Made by a program: the position numbers and the translations under genes
Assembly: GCF_021347895.1 (NCBI RefSeq)
Contig: NC_067122.1
Span: forward strand, 14,001,983 to 14,065,982
Origin: Acanthochromis polyacanthus
Taxonomy: Eukaryota > Chordata > Actinopteri > Pomacentridae
Length of the DNA stretch: 64,000 bases
Direction: 5' to 3'
The notes under the pieces: generated by a model
Databases searched by the model: none
Told to the model about the DNA's origin: nothing
What the model saw: only the letters and a program-made list of their open reading frames with translations
Part shown: one piece after another, positions 1 through 10,960 of the stretch
Layout of the letters: each line of letters opens with the position of its first letter
How positions within the stretch are numbered: position 1 is the first letter of the stretch

Positions 1-1120
1 ATCAACAAGGCCTTTATCTGTCTATTTACTTTGATTTTTGTAAATGGAGTTCTTGATGCTTCACCACCCTTCACTCTGAGCCAAATCAATGGTAGCAAAC
101 ATCATGTGATTCATAGCTCTGCTGCAGAACTTTATCACAGAGGTACTTAATTACTCAGAGCTTCCCACTCAAAGGACAAACCAGCACGGAAGATTTGTCA
201 ATTGTCTTGCAGACAGTCAGTGAAAACTATTGCTAATTAATTACAACTTAGTTATATTGGTGCTCCTGATAAAAAGAAATCTCCAAAAGCATGTTTCCAT
301 GGAAAGCGGTTCAACAAACATGCATCAGGTTTGTTATCAGATATCCATGATGGTGTTGCTGAGAAAATGCATCAAAACAATATAGAATAAAGATAACTCT
401 CACAATGCCAAGAAAAAAAAGGTATTTGCTATATTTTGTAACTTAAAGGGTGTATTTCTATGTGCATGTTTGATTTTGGATACAGACTAAGTGTTACAAA
501 ACTGTTGAAAGTAAAACAGCAAAATATTACAACAAATTATTAAACATTCACAGATAGAAAAATGATAGATGATAGACAGATAAATAGATAACCATTTTTA
601 AAAAAGGTTTTAAAATATGTAGAATTACCATGTTCAGAAACTCATATTATATAAAAATATTACCTTTGTTCAAGAGCAAACAAGTGTTGAACTGGGATTC
701 AACAATCATCCAATCACACTACAACTTTTGTGCTTACAAGTGCCTTTCTTCTTTTTTGTCACGCGTCATTGACCTTTCTCGGTGGAATTAGACTCCATCA
801 AACCAAAGCTCTTTTTTCTTATTCAAAAGTAGGAATTCAAAGTTGATATATGTAGTTATGCAAATACTTGCACCATGTTAGTGTGGCTTTCATCAAAGCT
901 GGCACGTGGAAATCATCCTTCAAGTATGCAAAGAATGTGTTGGAATTTCTTCATCTATGTCTGACGGGTCTCATGAAAAGACTTTTTTGTAGAGAAGCAC
1001 AGTAGATAATAAAAATCTTCTTTTTCCTTCCATAAAAAATATATAAATGTACAGCTCCAGACTGGTATTTGATTTTAGATGGAAAGAAAATGTACATAGT
1101 ATTACTTACACACTTATAAT
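1..1120. other. AT-rich noncoding DNA, no gene recognised
   Basis: The sequence is AT-rich with stop codons in every frame. Short A runs and a loose GATA-like stretch near 565-590 are visible. No exon-like frame, RNA gene or named repeat was recognised. Confidence 0.6.
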
Positions 1121-1848
1121 TACCTCCGCCAAGGAGGTTATGTGACACCCGGCATTTGTGCATCTGTCTGTCTGTCTGTTAGCAAGATAACTCAAAAACG
1201 CCTGTGCAGATTCACATGAAATTTTGAGTTGATGTAGACTATGGTAAGAGGAAGAGCCGATTTAATTTTGGTGGCAATCCGGAAAGGATCCTGGATTCTG
1301 GATCACTTTGAATTTTTCAGTATGTTTTAGTATGTGGTATCTGGATCCAGGATTTTTTTGGAGGTCGAAGGACAATTGAGCCATCTCTCAATTGTACAGA
1401 CAGAGGTCGCTGCAACGATCCCGGGCGACGGCCGAATCCCCCGCGGCAGGTTCGGCCTTCCCGGGCAAGTCGGGACTGACGAAACGAAGCGGCGGCGACA
1501 CGTGCGGTACCGTCACGTGCGTGCGGCAGCGTCGCGTGCATCGCTGCAACGATCCCGGGCGACGGCCGAATCCTCCCCGGCCGCTTCGGGCTACCCGGGC
1601 GAGTCGGGACCGACGAAACGAAGCGGCGGTGACGCGTACGGTACCGTCACACGCGCGCGCAACGGTACGTGCGTACGGCGGCGCCGCGTGCAAAACACTG
1701 TGCTGTTACACTGTACATGCATGTTATGCTTTCTGCACAAACTGTTGAAACTCAATACAATCCGTCCATGACTTTTTGAGTTATGCTGTTAACAGACAGA
1801 CAGATGGCCTGGCGGAGGTCTGCGCTCTCCGAGTGCTTTTCTAGTTCT
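1121..1848. mobile_element. Foldback (inverted-repeat) repeat element carrying a GC-rich core
   Basis: The left end (1122-1199) begins ACCTCCGCC, continues through a CTGT-repeat stretch and runs into ATAACTCAAAAA. The right end (1772-1819), read on the opposite strand, gives the same order: ACCTCCGCC, then CATCTGTCTGTCTGT, then ATAACTCAAAAA. The two arms are therefore imperfect terminal inverted repeats, the left one having about 25 extra bases. The outer right flank reads on to a CTCTCCGAGTGCTTTTCTAG end. From general knowledge, sequences starting CCTCCGCCAAGGAGG and ending this way are abundant dispersed repeats in fish and some other animals; I do not know the family name. No transposase frame lies inside, so it would be non-autonomous. 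The true ends and any target duplication are not certain. Confidence 0.6.
1408..1690. repeat. CpG-dense tandem duplication, period 134 bases, two copies
   Basis: The motif CGCTGCAACGATCCCGGGCG starts at 1408 and again at 1542, and the two units stay alignable for their whole length, including a shared ACGAAACGAAGCGGCGG stretch and a GGTACCGTCAC stretch. The first unit contains 25 CpG dinucleotides in 134 bases, far above the AT-rich surroundings. Long open frames occur here on both strands, but they follow from the lack of A/T-rich stop codons and overlap each other, so I do not call them genes. The block sits inside the foldback element and is its internal cargo. Confidence 0.75.
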
Positions 1849-1929
1849 GTATGTTGTCATGAAAAACCTGTAAAAGGACAGTAATAATCTCTACTGCAAG
1901 ACATTGCCAAAGAGGCTACAAACGACTAT

Positions 1930-2330
1930 GCTTCCATGTTGATGTTAGCAGGTATTATATTAACTTTGTTATCTTAGTTTAGCATTTTAGCATGCTAGCA
2001 TTAGATAATCAGCACTAAATATAAAGTACAGTTGAGGCTGGAGGGAATGCAGGTATTTAATCATAAACCAAACTGGAAAAAAAATACTATTTCAACTGAT
2101 GATGTTACAAGAAATGTCAAGTGAATACAATTCATCCTGAGGGGAGCATGAATGTCTGGACTAAATATTGTGGCAACACATTCAATAGTTGTTCAGAAGT
2201 TTGATTCAGAATCACATATGTTAAACTCATGGTTGTGCTTGAGGATCAGTCAAGGATCATCAAAGTCAGTGAGCTTCATTCTCAAAATTTCACAGCAATC
2301 CAACCAGTAGTTTTATGAGATGTCTACCAA
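1930..2330. repeat. Common teleost interspersed repeat, family name unknown
   Basis: The order of phrases here matches a dispersed repeat I recognise from many fish genomes: GATGTTAGCAGG, then GCATGCTAGCATTAG, then AGCACTAAATATAAAGTAC, then CAGGTATTTAATCATAAACC, then ATTCATCCTGAGGGGAGCAT, then GAATGTCTGGACTAAAT. The part after about 2180 is more diverged and seems rearranged or partly duplicated. There is no coding content. The class (DNA or retroelement) cannot be decided from one copy. Confidence 0.55.
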
Positions 2331-4390
2331 TCGACATTACAACTCTGGCATCTTTGGAGCAATACCACTAACATAAAACACTGCAGACCAATAAACCAAC
2401 TCATGGTGACACATTGTCAAATCTGTCTCCTCTGTCTTTTGTCCAGATTGCCCCTTTTGAAGCTGCACAATACTGTGAAAGAAGCACAGCAAACAAAAGT
2501 GATGCTTATGTGAACAAGTCACTGAAAAATTGACAGTCAAGTTTTTGCATCATCACCATACGAGAGATAATCAGAAGTGAACCTCTAGATAGATGATAAA
2601 CAATTAAAATACAATGTTTAAAAAGAAATATGCACACTAATACAAAGAATAAGTATAGAGAGATGAATGCGGGGTTCTTATCATGATGCAATTGAAACCA
2701 CAGTGACACAGGAAAAAAGCTATGTAAATGAGGGTCTCAGTCAGTACATGTTTAATTCAAGTTCCTGAAGTGCTTTTTTCTTTTAGGATTCAGAGTCATC
2801 AGATGATTCTGGGTCAATACTCGCCTCTAGCGGTAGAATTTTTGTCATATTTAATGACATGAAAAAAAAACTGCTTCAACCAAAAAGGGGCTTAGAGTTC
2901 CAAAAATGCCCACAAATAATTCTTTGATATGCCCACATGCTGAGAGATCCAGCTGCATCATTCATGATCAAATATATACTGTATACAACTGCATGTTGGA
3001 GCTCTGTTTGTCAATTCTTCAGTTCATTTCATCAATCGCCATCGATTTCAGCATCTTCCATGATAAGCCATAATAGCTGATAACCACCCATTGCTGCCGT
3101 GTTTTGTATCGCACTTCAAAGCTTTCACTTCACAACAGCATTGCCAGTGCTTTGATGTGACTCACCAGACTCCCCAACAAACCAGCATCAGCTTGTTGCC
3201 TGAGACCAGTGAAGCAACCAAAAATGATAAAACAGCAGAATTTAGGCCAGTGGCAGACAGACACCATGGTTACAGAGATGGTAATATCTACATCATAATA
3301 ACATATCAAACATGACTTTTTTTAATTATGTGATTGCTGTTCAGTGACATTACCCATTACTGGTGATGGACACAAATGTGGACCTGACCCATTCACATGC
3401 TGAACAAATCCTGTTCGACCAAATCGAAATCATTAATCATATGTTCCCTCTGTTTGTTCCATGATAGACAAAACATCGTTAATATTGTGGTCTTTAACAA
3501 ACGTGAGTTATTTTTCAGATGTTATCCATTATAGACTGTAAAAACCTATCCTATTTCTCTTTTCTAACAATTTACTGTATCTGTCAAACTTCCAGGCCAG
3601 ATTTTAAATTGGTGCATTATTTATACTGACATTCTCCAGTGCTCGACTTTAATGTTAAATGACAATTTAATCATATTTTAATGTAGAAAATAATGCATAA
3701 GATCCATTTTTAACTAAATCGTAGCACACAATAACTGATTTTTTCCCTCAAGCCATAGTTTATACACATATTCTGTGCAACTCTTTCAACTAAACTCTTT
3801 ATTTTATGAGGAAAAAAAGAGGGGAACTTTTTTCAGCAGATCAGAAGAATTTCCTAGTTCCTGTCTGTTAGATCAAGCTGTCAGTTGCCGGAGCCATCAT
3901 ACTTAAACTTTTAGTGATGATGGAAACAGTGATTTCAGAGGTATTCCAGTGAGAAAATTGGATAACAAAGAGCGCTTTAATATCCTAATCACCTTGTAGT
4001 GCACTCTCTGAATAGCTAAATTTGGTCATAATTTCAGGGAAATAGAGAATAAAGTTCTCAGATGATACACATAGCTGTCACAACCTCTCTTTTAAAAGTT
4101 TTTAAGAAAGTTACATAGCTGTGTTGAGTCTGTAAGCTCAACTAATACGCTTATAATGAATAGAAACGTTGGCAGGGATCCATTTAAAGTAAGTAACAAA
4201 TTACTGGGATCTTCATTTTTAACATTCGTTTAAAAATATTCATGCTAGTCACTTGAAAATACACAGAGACATATTCAACATTTCTCATTTGTTGCGATCT
4301 TGTCTGCCGCAGAGGAGACCACAGTTTTCTGTATAGATACAGAAGTTTGGGTGCACGTTTTTCTGTTATGGTCCTGGGTATGCAGGAATC
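2331..4390. other. Noncoding DNA, no gene recognised
   Basis: Only short scattered frames are present. No RNA gene, splice-bounded exon with a familiar product, or repeat family was recognised. Confidence 0.5.
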
Positions 4391-4395
4391 AATAT

Positions 4396-4458
<63 letters not shown>

Positions 4459-4462
4459 TATG
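4391..4462. repeat. Compound microsatellite (CA)n-(TA)n-(CA)n
   Basis: A central alternating TA tract of roughly 40 bases is flanked on both sides by short CA tracts. The TA core is self-complementary and could extrude as a hairpin. Apparent frames through it encode only alternating Tyr/Ile or Cys/Val and are artefacts. Confidence 0.95.
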
Positions 4463-5329
4463 CATGATCTAAAGTAAAAATGGCAATTTCTTAGCACAGA
4501 CCACAGAAATTGGTAAACAGACAAACAGAACAATAAAGGAATAAATGACTTATTCGTAAACATCATGAGCAATCACCAGTTGCACAATACACCTCTAATA
4601 GGACATAATATAATATAGGATAGAATTTAATCTGATGAAAAATAATGTCTTCACAGAGCAAACAAACTGATGATCTCCACCTATTTGAGTTTTATTCAGA
4701 CTTATCCAAAGTTCTCTTCTCTCTGGCCTCAATGCAAAAACTTGTATCATCAATGAAAAGATGTACACTTATATTTGACTATGCACGGCAGCAAACCTTA
4801 CTGATTCATAACAACGATCAAGTGACACAGAAGTCTCCAGACCCTTATCCACATCTGTTAATCAAAGCTACTTCATCTGACAACAGAAGCAGTGTGTGTT
4901 GTTAGAAGGGTTAGAAAAGAAGAGACAGCCTCAGGACTGAACTAGGCCGATACTGTTGGTGCTGATCTGATTCTGCACAGCAAAGCTGAGACATCCTCAC
5001 CACATACAGATATAGCATTTGCTGCTACCTTGCTGGTTGCTGATCATAAGTTAAATTTTGGACTTGAGATCTTTTCACTGATAGCTATGAAGTCCAACTG
5101 CAGGTTTTACTGCTGGTGGAGAAAATGCATCCAACAGCGCTTTGGATACTTGGAGCCTATCACCTTTATGTTTCCATACTCCTCTGCAAAATCTCTTTTG
5201 CTCATTTCTGACAGAGCTGCCTCCAGATAACCTGCAGGTCCCTGGTTGAAGCAGCAAACATCAGCTGAGCCCAGTACATGGAGACATGGACACAAAATGA
5301 TATCAATAAAACTTGGGTTCTGTTTCAGA
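4463..5329. other. Noncoding DNA, possibly with decayed DIRS sequence at its right end
   Basis: Nothing recognisable occurs from 4463 to about 5100. From about 5100 the minus-strand frame that continues the recombinase relic stays open to 5107, but its residues no longer resemble the recombinase family clearly, so the element boundary is uncertain. Confidence 0.4.
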
Positions 5330-6010
5330 CCCATCTTGTCCACCTCAGCAGTCAATGCCTCATCTGCACAGCTATTTGCAGAGCCTCTGTTTGAACAGGG
5401 CATGATCCACGATCCAAACAAACAGACTCTCAGACTGGCAAACGGGCAAAATCCAGTCTTTTTCTCCATTAATGGAGCCAGGCCACACTGGGTGAAGCTG
5501 TTTTTATATCTCATCCTCCTCACATTGTTGGTGAGCAAGGTCATATGCTGCCAACTCACTGGCCTGATTGGCATGGAAGGCAGACAGTCTTTTGGGGAGA
5601 GAATGAGGAGTTCCTGCACATGCACACTTGGCTCATGAACAAGGTGTGGAGCTTACCCGCATTCTTTGCTGAGGTTTTAGCAAGAAGAAAGGCCGTTTTG
5701 GCACATGGCTCCTTTGACTAAGGCTTCCCCTTGGGTTCAAAAGGGAGCAGACAAAGCGCTTCTAGCACTCAAAACTTGGCTCCAGTACAAATCCCATAGA
5801 GGAACTCATAAGGCTTCTACCACTGAGTCCCCTTTGGAAAACAGATAAGAAGTCTGTGAGACCCTGCAGTTTGGTTTCACACTTCACCGTGTGGGCCACA
5901 ATGGTGGCCACATGCACTTTCGAGGTAGAAGCTGATCTATTGCCATCCAGCAGAGAGTGCAGAAACTGCAATATGATTATCAAACTCTCAGGAGCCGGTC
6001 CAGCTATTTA
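5330..6010 (-). pseudogene. DIRS-like retrotransposon tyrosine recombinase relic
   Basis: Reading the minus strand from about 5983 downwards gives a frame containing LQFLHSLLDGNRSAST followed by KVHVATIVAH, which fits the core-binding start of DIRS/Ngaro-type tyrosine recombinases of fish. After frame changes the strand yields an APFEP motif and KTAFLLAKTSAK, then LPKRLSAFHANQASELAAY, then a QSESLFV motif and KQRL. All occur in the order expected for the family. The pieces lie in different frames with several stops, so the gene is dead. I could not find the C-terminal catalytic arginine/tyrosine block with confidence; the frame down to 5107 is open but unconvincing. No reverse transcriptase or RNase H domain was seen upstream (above 6010), so most of the element is missing. 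These tyrosine recombinases normally integrate circular cDNA without target duplication. Confidence 0.6.
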
Positions 6011-7527
6011 GAGGCCAAAGGCACAGCCATAGAGAGTCCGAGTCTGGATAAAAGGTTGCCATCTTTGTGTGAGAGCAGTTTCTGCCTCATGGGGTGCTAC
6101 AATAGTTCTGAGGCAACAAGCGCATGTAATATAGGAAGTCATCCTTGCAACAGTCTATCACTTTGTCAGTCTCTGATGTAACCAGAAAGCACTATGGCCT
6201 CCTACTGTGTATTGCTTCAATGAATGGCTGGGTATTTAGCTGGCTAGCTAAAACTGTACTGACAAAGAATGCCACTGTAAATCATATTTTTAGAAATTGT
6301 AGAGAGAAGCTGTGCAGTTGTTTAATGTTAAATGAACAGAATCTCGGTGATCAGATTCTCCCAAAACCTCAAGATATTCTGTACCTCATGCTCTCAGCTT
6401 CTCTAAGATTACCATTGCTATAGTGAATGGCACAGCGCAGGTTACTCACTCATGAGATGCACATATGTACCCATAGCATATAGATACAAACACAAACAAA
6501 CACTGGTCATGGTATACAGGATGTGTACACATTGTCAGCTATCTCCACTAAGCTTGATGTCATCAGATCATGTTCAAAGAGACTGTGAGACTTTACATTC
6601 TCTACAGAGTATCACTGCATGATGTCATCACTGGTCAAAAGTGATCCTTATACACTCTTGACTGCATGTGGGCAGAAGATACAGCTTTCAGTGTTAAATA
6701 TTGACTCTGGTAGTGAGGAAAGACTACTGATGTATAAATTGATGTATATAGCATGCACACTGGTTGAATTCTACGATCGACACCTTTTTTGTGACAATTT
6801 AAGTCAGTGAAAAGATAATTGTGTAAACTGAGACATCAATGAAAGGATTGTGTTTTCACAGACTTTGAAACTGGCTTGACTTAATGCTGTCTTCTGATCA
6901 ACCGCTGCTTTTTTATACACCACTGGTAACAAATGTCTGGCTTTCAGGTTGTGAATCGTTGTTCTGATGAGATAGAATCTGACATTGTGTTGTGTGCTAA
7001 TGTGGTGTGTAATAGAAGAGTAGCCTCCGTTTTCATGAAGCTAATGGGGATCCTAATAAATGAAATGTTGACACAGCAACAATGATGAAGTGAAACATTC
7101 TCTGGGATTGTTTTGTTGCTAAACAATTACCAGTTAAATGTATTGATATGGCGTCCTGTATTCTGAGCTGTGCAAATCTATATTTATTAAAATATTTTTT
7201 CCTATTTTTTTGTAGGTAAATTATGCATTCAGATGTATGTGTCAGGTGTTGCTGTTTTTCTCTCATATCAGATTTAACACTAAACACTTGAGGCAATATG
7301 AGCAAGAACACGGTGTTTGTACTTTAAGTTGGGATGGATTCATCACCATAGTTTCTATAATAAAGACAGGGTTTAAGCTCAGGGAACAGATGTCTGAATG
7401 GATTCACTCTAGTGCAAAAGATTTTACTGTCATTTCGTTTAGCTTTAATGTAGGTTTTTGTATCTACAAATAATATGTATTGTATTAAATAGTCCACATT
7501 TCTACAGCATGTTGTAAGATTAGCTCG
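6011..7527. other. Noncoding DNA, no gene recognised
   Basis: The part just above 6010 could still hold decayed DIRS sequence but nothing diagnostic is visible. The remainder shows short frames only and no recognised repeat. Confidence 0.45.
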
Positions 7528-7760
7528 GTTCTACAAAGCACTTTACAATGTATTTCTCATTCACCCTTTCAACCTCACACACCAAAGGCCTCAGATCTGG
7601 CATGCAGGGAACCGTCCTGCCATCGACAGCAACTTGGGGTTCAGCGTTTCGCCCAAGCACACTTTGGCACATGGAGAAATAGAAGATCAAACTGCCAGTC
7701 TAAAGATAAGTGGAAAACCCATTCTACCACTAGAGCCACATCCACCCCAGTTATCATGCA
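7528..7760. repeat. Fragment of a common fish interspersed repeat
   Basis: The phrases CTACAAAGCACTTTACAATG, TCATTCACCC, TTGGGGTTCAGCGTTTCGCC and CAAGCACACTTTGGCACATG, followed by a CTACCACTAGAGCCACA end, match in order a repeat often seen in fish. The copy is diverged and has no coding content. It may be retroposed, but no target duplication was found. Confidence 0.5.
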
Positions 7761-7900
7761 GGATAATTCAAATGTACTCAAACTAAATGAGAATAAAAAG
7801 CAATTAATACATAATAGAATGATTCTCCACATTGTTTAAAGCAGCAAGATCCCAGAACAATAAGGTCCACAAGGACATATTATGCATGCTCCATCAGGTG

Positions 7901-8475
7901 TACACTGATCAGCTATAACATTAAAAGCACCTGTCTAATATCCCTTTTGTGCTGCCTAAACAGCTCTGAATGAGTGCCAAGATGTTAGCAGATCCCTAAA
8001 TCCTCCAACTGCATCCCACAGATGCTTGATCGAACTCAGATCTGGCAAATTCAGAGGTCAGTTTCACATCTTAAGTTGTTTGTCATGTCCCTCAAATGAT
8101 TCCTGAGCAATTGTTTCTGTGTGGCACAGCACACAACCTTTCTAAAAGAGGCCACTGCTACTGGGAAATACTGTTGCCATGAATGGGTTTGTGTGGTCTG
8201 CAACAATGTTTATGTAGGCTGCATGTGTCCAGGTAAAATCTGCATGAGGGACAGATGTGCAGGATGGAAGTACACAGGTCAGTCTTTGCTGTTCATGCAC
8301 ATCAGTGAGCCTTGTGCCCCATGCTGTGGCCACCGATTGGCCAGTTATACTTCCCTGGACCATTTTTTGTCGGTATTAAATGCTGTATACCAGTAACACC
8401 CCACAAGACCTGGCATTTTTGAGATGCTTTGACCCAGTTTTATAATTTGTCTAAAACCAATGTTATTCACTTGAT
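7901..8475 (-). mobile_element. Tc1/mariner-type transposon relic, internally reduced
   Basis: The left end TA CACTGATCAGC followed by ATAACATTA is the terminal sequence of an abundant fish Tc1-like family. Read on the minus strand, the body gives VADHTNPFMATVFPSSSGLF, matching the transposase region just before the second catalytic Asp. There a stop codon appears and the Asp position reads Gly. Further along, LPDLSSIKHLWD stands where the family has the DLNPIEHLWD motif, so the catalytic Glu is Lys. The far right keeps a CCCCACAAGACCTG segment and a TGTTATTCACTT segment close to the other terminus, but the right inverted repeat itself is not convincing. Much of the middle of the transposase is missing compared with a full element of well over 1 kb. 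It is a dead, non-autonomous copy. Confidence 0.75.
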
Positions 8476-9937
8476 CTAGTAGTGCTGCTAATGTTGCAAG
8501 TAATCATTGGTATGCTCATAGATGTAATCAGACAAAGCTGTCAAAAATAACTGTTGTGCCGTGCAAATGAAAAATACACCACTGAATAGAAATGTTGAGT
8601 ACACTAATGGAAATGATTACAGACTAAAGTGTTGCCGTACGAAGGTATGACTGAAAAACTAAACTAGCACAAGACTCTGCCACACTGCTAAGAAGCAATA
8701 CATCAAGCAGAATACACATAAGCAGTACAATATACTCACATTTTTCTCTTTTTCGAAAGGATATTTCTTATTTGTTTCAACCTATGACTTATTTTCATAG
8801 TTTTCACAGCCATGATTTCTTTTATTTGACTGTACAGGGAGTGCTGCTCTCCAATACAAACCCACAGGGTCAAAACAAACTCCCAAAAGATAAACCCAAA
8901 AAGATATTAAAACAAGCACTTTCAGCACCGTAAGATTCAAGGCTGATTTAACCGCAGTATGAGTACAGAAATGGCAGAGAAGTGAGTGAAACTGCTGGAA
9001 AGTTTCCAACAAATCTGTACAAATACTTTCCCACACACCTTCCTTAGGTGGTTACTATACCACCAAAGATGGTTACCTAAGGTTACGGATGTGTGCTTGT
9101 TTGTCTGTATCTATTGATAAGTCAAATTTCTGTCACCATAAGTAACTACTTTAGAGTTTCAGCACAGTGTAAAGCACACTGATGATGGCGTAAACATGTT
9201 CTGTGTTATTTATAATGTCTGGTGATTTCACAGTTAGCAAGTGTTAAAGAAAGATCTATATCAAACTGTTCATCTTTATTTATCAAATATAGAGCAGAGG
9301 AACACGATGTTGCTGTAAAGCGTGACCATTTTAATTTGCTACCAACAAAAAAAATGCTGAAGAAAGATTTTTGTGGCTATGAGCCCATTAATAAAACTGA
9401 AAAGTAATCACAAATTGGATAACGACAGTGATGATGGTTCTGTCCTCAGGAAGACCAAGTGCTGTGGCAGACGCTCATGAGGATCCAAGTAAATTAACAA
9501 ATAATACAGTCTAATATTTGGCAAATATAAAAGCATTATTTTTAATTTATGGACAATTTCCTTTTGAATTATGACCCATACTATGCTCTAAATCTGCATT
9601 TGATTTGTGAAAACAATAATTTACAACTGGTCAGTTGTGTTACAGAAAGGCTTATCTAATAGGGCATGTGCAACCTCATATTAGTGCTTGTATTAATAGA
9701 TCTGTCACCGCTCACAGTCAATCACATGTGGCATCTAATTAATTAGTCTCTGTGCTTGTCATAACATAGTTTACCCAAGGCTCTGTGAGTCTCTGTAAAG
9801 ACACTACAGAGGTACGGTTCAATTTGGTACTGCACACAGAATACAACAGAAGTGTTTAATATCTCTTAGAAGTCAAATGATTCAAATTTGTATAGCTGGA
9901 CATGATATTTGTTATGTGAAATTTACAGTTTAGATTT
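8476..9937. other. Noncoding DNA, no gene recognised
   Basis: AT-rich sequence with short frames only. A weak inverted pair (CCTTAGGT at 9042, ACCTAAGG at 9074) is visible, but no element could be built around it. Confidence 0.5.
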
Positions 9938-10250
9938 CCATAAACCACCTAATCCTCATTAGGGTCTCAGAGGAGTTGGCGCCTATTATAGCTGACTTAT
10001 TGCAAAGGCAGGGGACACCCTGGACAGGTCACTAGTCTATCACTGGGCAACATATACAGACTTATGGACAACGTAGAATCACTAATTAACCTCAGCATGT
10101 TTTTGGACTGTGGGAGGAAGCCGGAGTACTCGGAGAAAACCCCACATGCACAGAGAGAACATAAAAACATGAAGGCCGGGACGTGAACCAGGGATCTTCT
10201 AGCTACAAGGTGAAAGTGTAACCACAAAGCCAATGTGCAGCCCCAGTCTA
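9938..10250 (-). repeat. Retroposed teleost repeat (ATCC-ended family), copy 1
   Basis: The plus-strand order CCTAATCCTCATTAGGGTC, then GGGGACACCCTGGACAGGTC, then CTCAGCATGTTTTTGGACTG, then GGAGGAAGCCGG, then GAGAACATAAAAACATG is shared with the copy at 23.5-23.8 kb, and the first part with the short copy at 15.3 kb. The left end lacks the ATCC repeats seen in the other copies. The strand is given as minus because the ATCC end behaves as the 3' end (see the copy at 15300). It has no coding content, and the open frame across it on the minus strand is a by-product. Confidence 0.7.
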
Positions 10251-10289
10251 GATTTACTATAATAAACACAAAAGTGCCACAGGAGGAGC

Positions 10290-10960
10290 TCAATGCAAAA
10301 TCTTTTGTTTTTTCAATATGCCGTATGTCCTCCTTTATTTCTGTAGGTAGTCTCTCCTCCTCAGGATAGAGGATACCAGTGTTGTACAAATTTCTCAAGA
10401 ATTTTTTTTCAGCTGCTCTTTGCTGGAGGGGTTGTGTTGCTCCATCTTTCTCTGTAAAAACCCCCAAAGGTATTCGATTGGACCCAAGTCAGGCGACATT
10501 CTTGGCAAGGTCATAGTTTTTACTTTTGTCTTCTTTAGAAACTCTTGTGTGAGTTTGGCAGGGTGTTTTGGATCGAGGAGCATAACTCTTCTGCCAAGCT
10601 TTTGCGGACTGGGAATCAGCTTGTCAGCTGTTATTTTGGTATATCCACAGATATTCATGGGGCCATCTATAAATGTCATCTCCCCTGCACCTTGTGAACT
10701 CATGCAGCTCCACATCATCACACTCATCTCTGTGCTTCACTGAGGGGACGATGCCTTCACTGTGGTCGTCTTGGACAGCTTCATGCCAAACATGCTGAAC
10801 CCCTTCTGAGCCAGCAAATTTGTACTGGTGTCATTTTCCCATAGACTGTTCTTCCAATATTCATTAGGCTTCTTTTCGTGATCTTCAGTGAAATTTCATC
10901 TTGCAGCTTTATGCTGAACAGCAACCGAATGTTTTTCCTAGGTGCTGTTCATAGAGGTTG
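10290..10960 (-). pseudogene. Tc1-like transposase relic
   Basis: The minus-strand frame 10727-10395 encodes the C-terminal half of a Tc1-type DDE transposase: KLGRR, then LLDPKHPAKLTQEFLKK, then SPDLGPIEYLWGFLQRKM. In the family the second catalytic Asp lies two residues before the Asp of DPKH. Here that place is Leu, while the catalytic Glu of PIEYLW is kept, so catalysis would be lost. Upstream (above 10727) the minus strand yields further transposase-like pieces such as KLQDEISLKITKRSLMNIG in other frames, so the gene is also frameshifted. The usual helix-turn-helix N-terminus and the terminal inverted repeats were not found. It lies beside the retroposed repeat at 9938-10250 without evident nesting. 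Confidence 0.8.

Noticed and set aside
1334..1771. Arg-rich open frames of 118-145 residues on the plus strand and 101 residues on the minus strand
   Set aside because: They overlap on both strands within the CpG-dense tandem duplication, are explained by the lack of A/T-rich stops, and show no domain.
4184..4572. Minus-strand frames with Tyr/Ile and Cys/Val repeats
   Set aside because: They are translations of the (CA)/(TA) microsatellite.
9042..9081. CCTTAGGT/ACCTAAGG inverted pair, considered as the end of a foldback element like that at 1121
   Set aside because: The pairing is only eight bases, and the following CTTGTTTGTCTGTAT stretch matches the other element too weakly.
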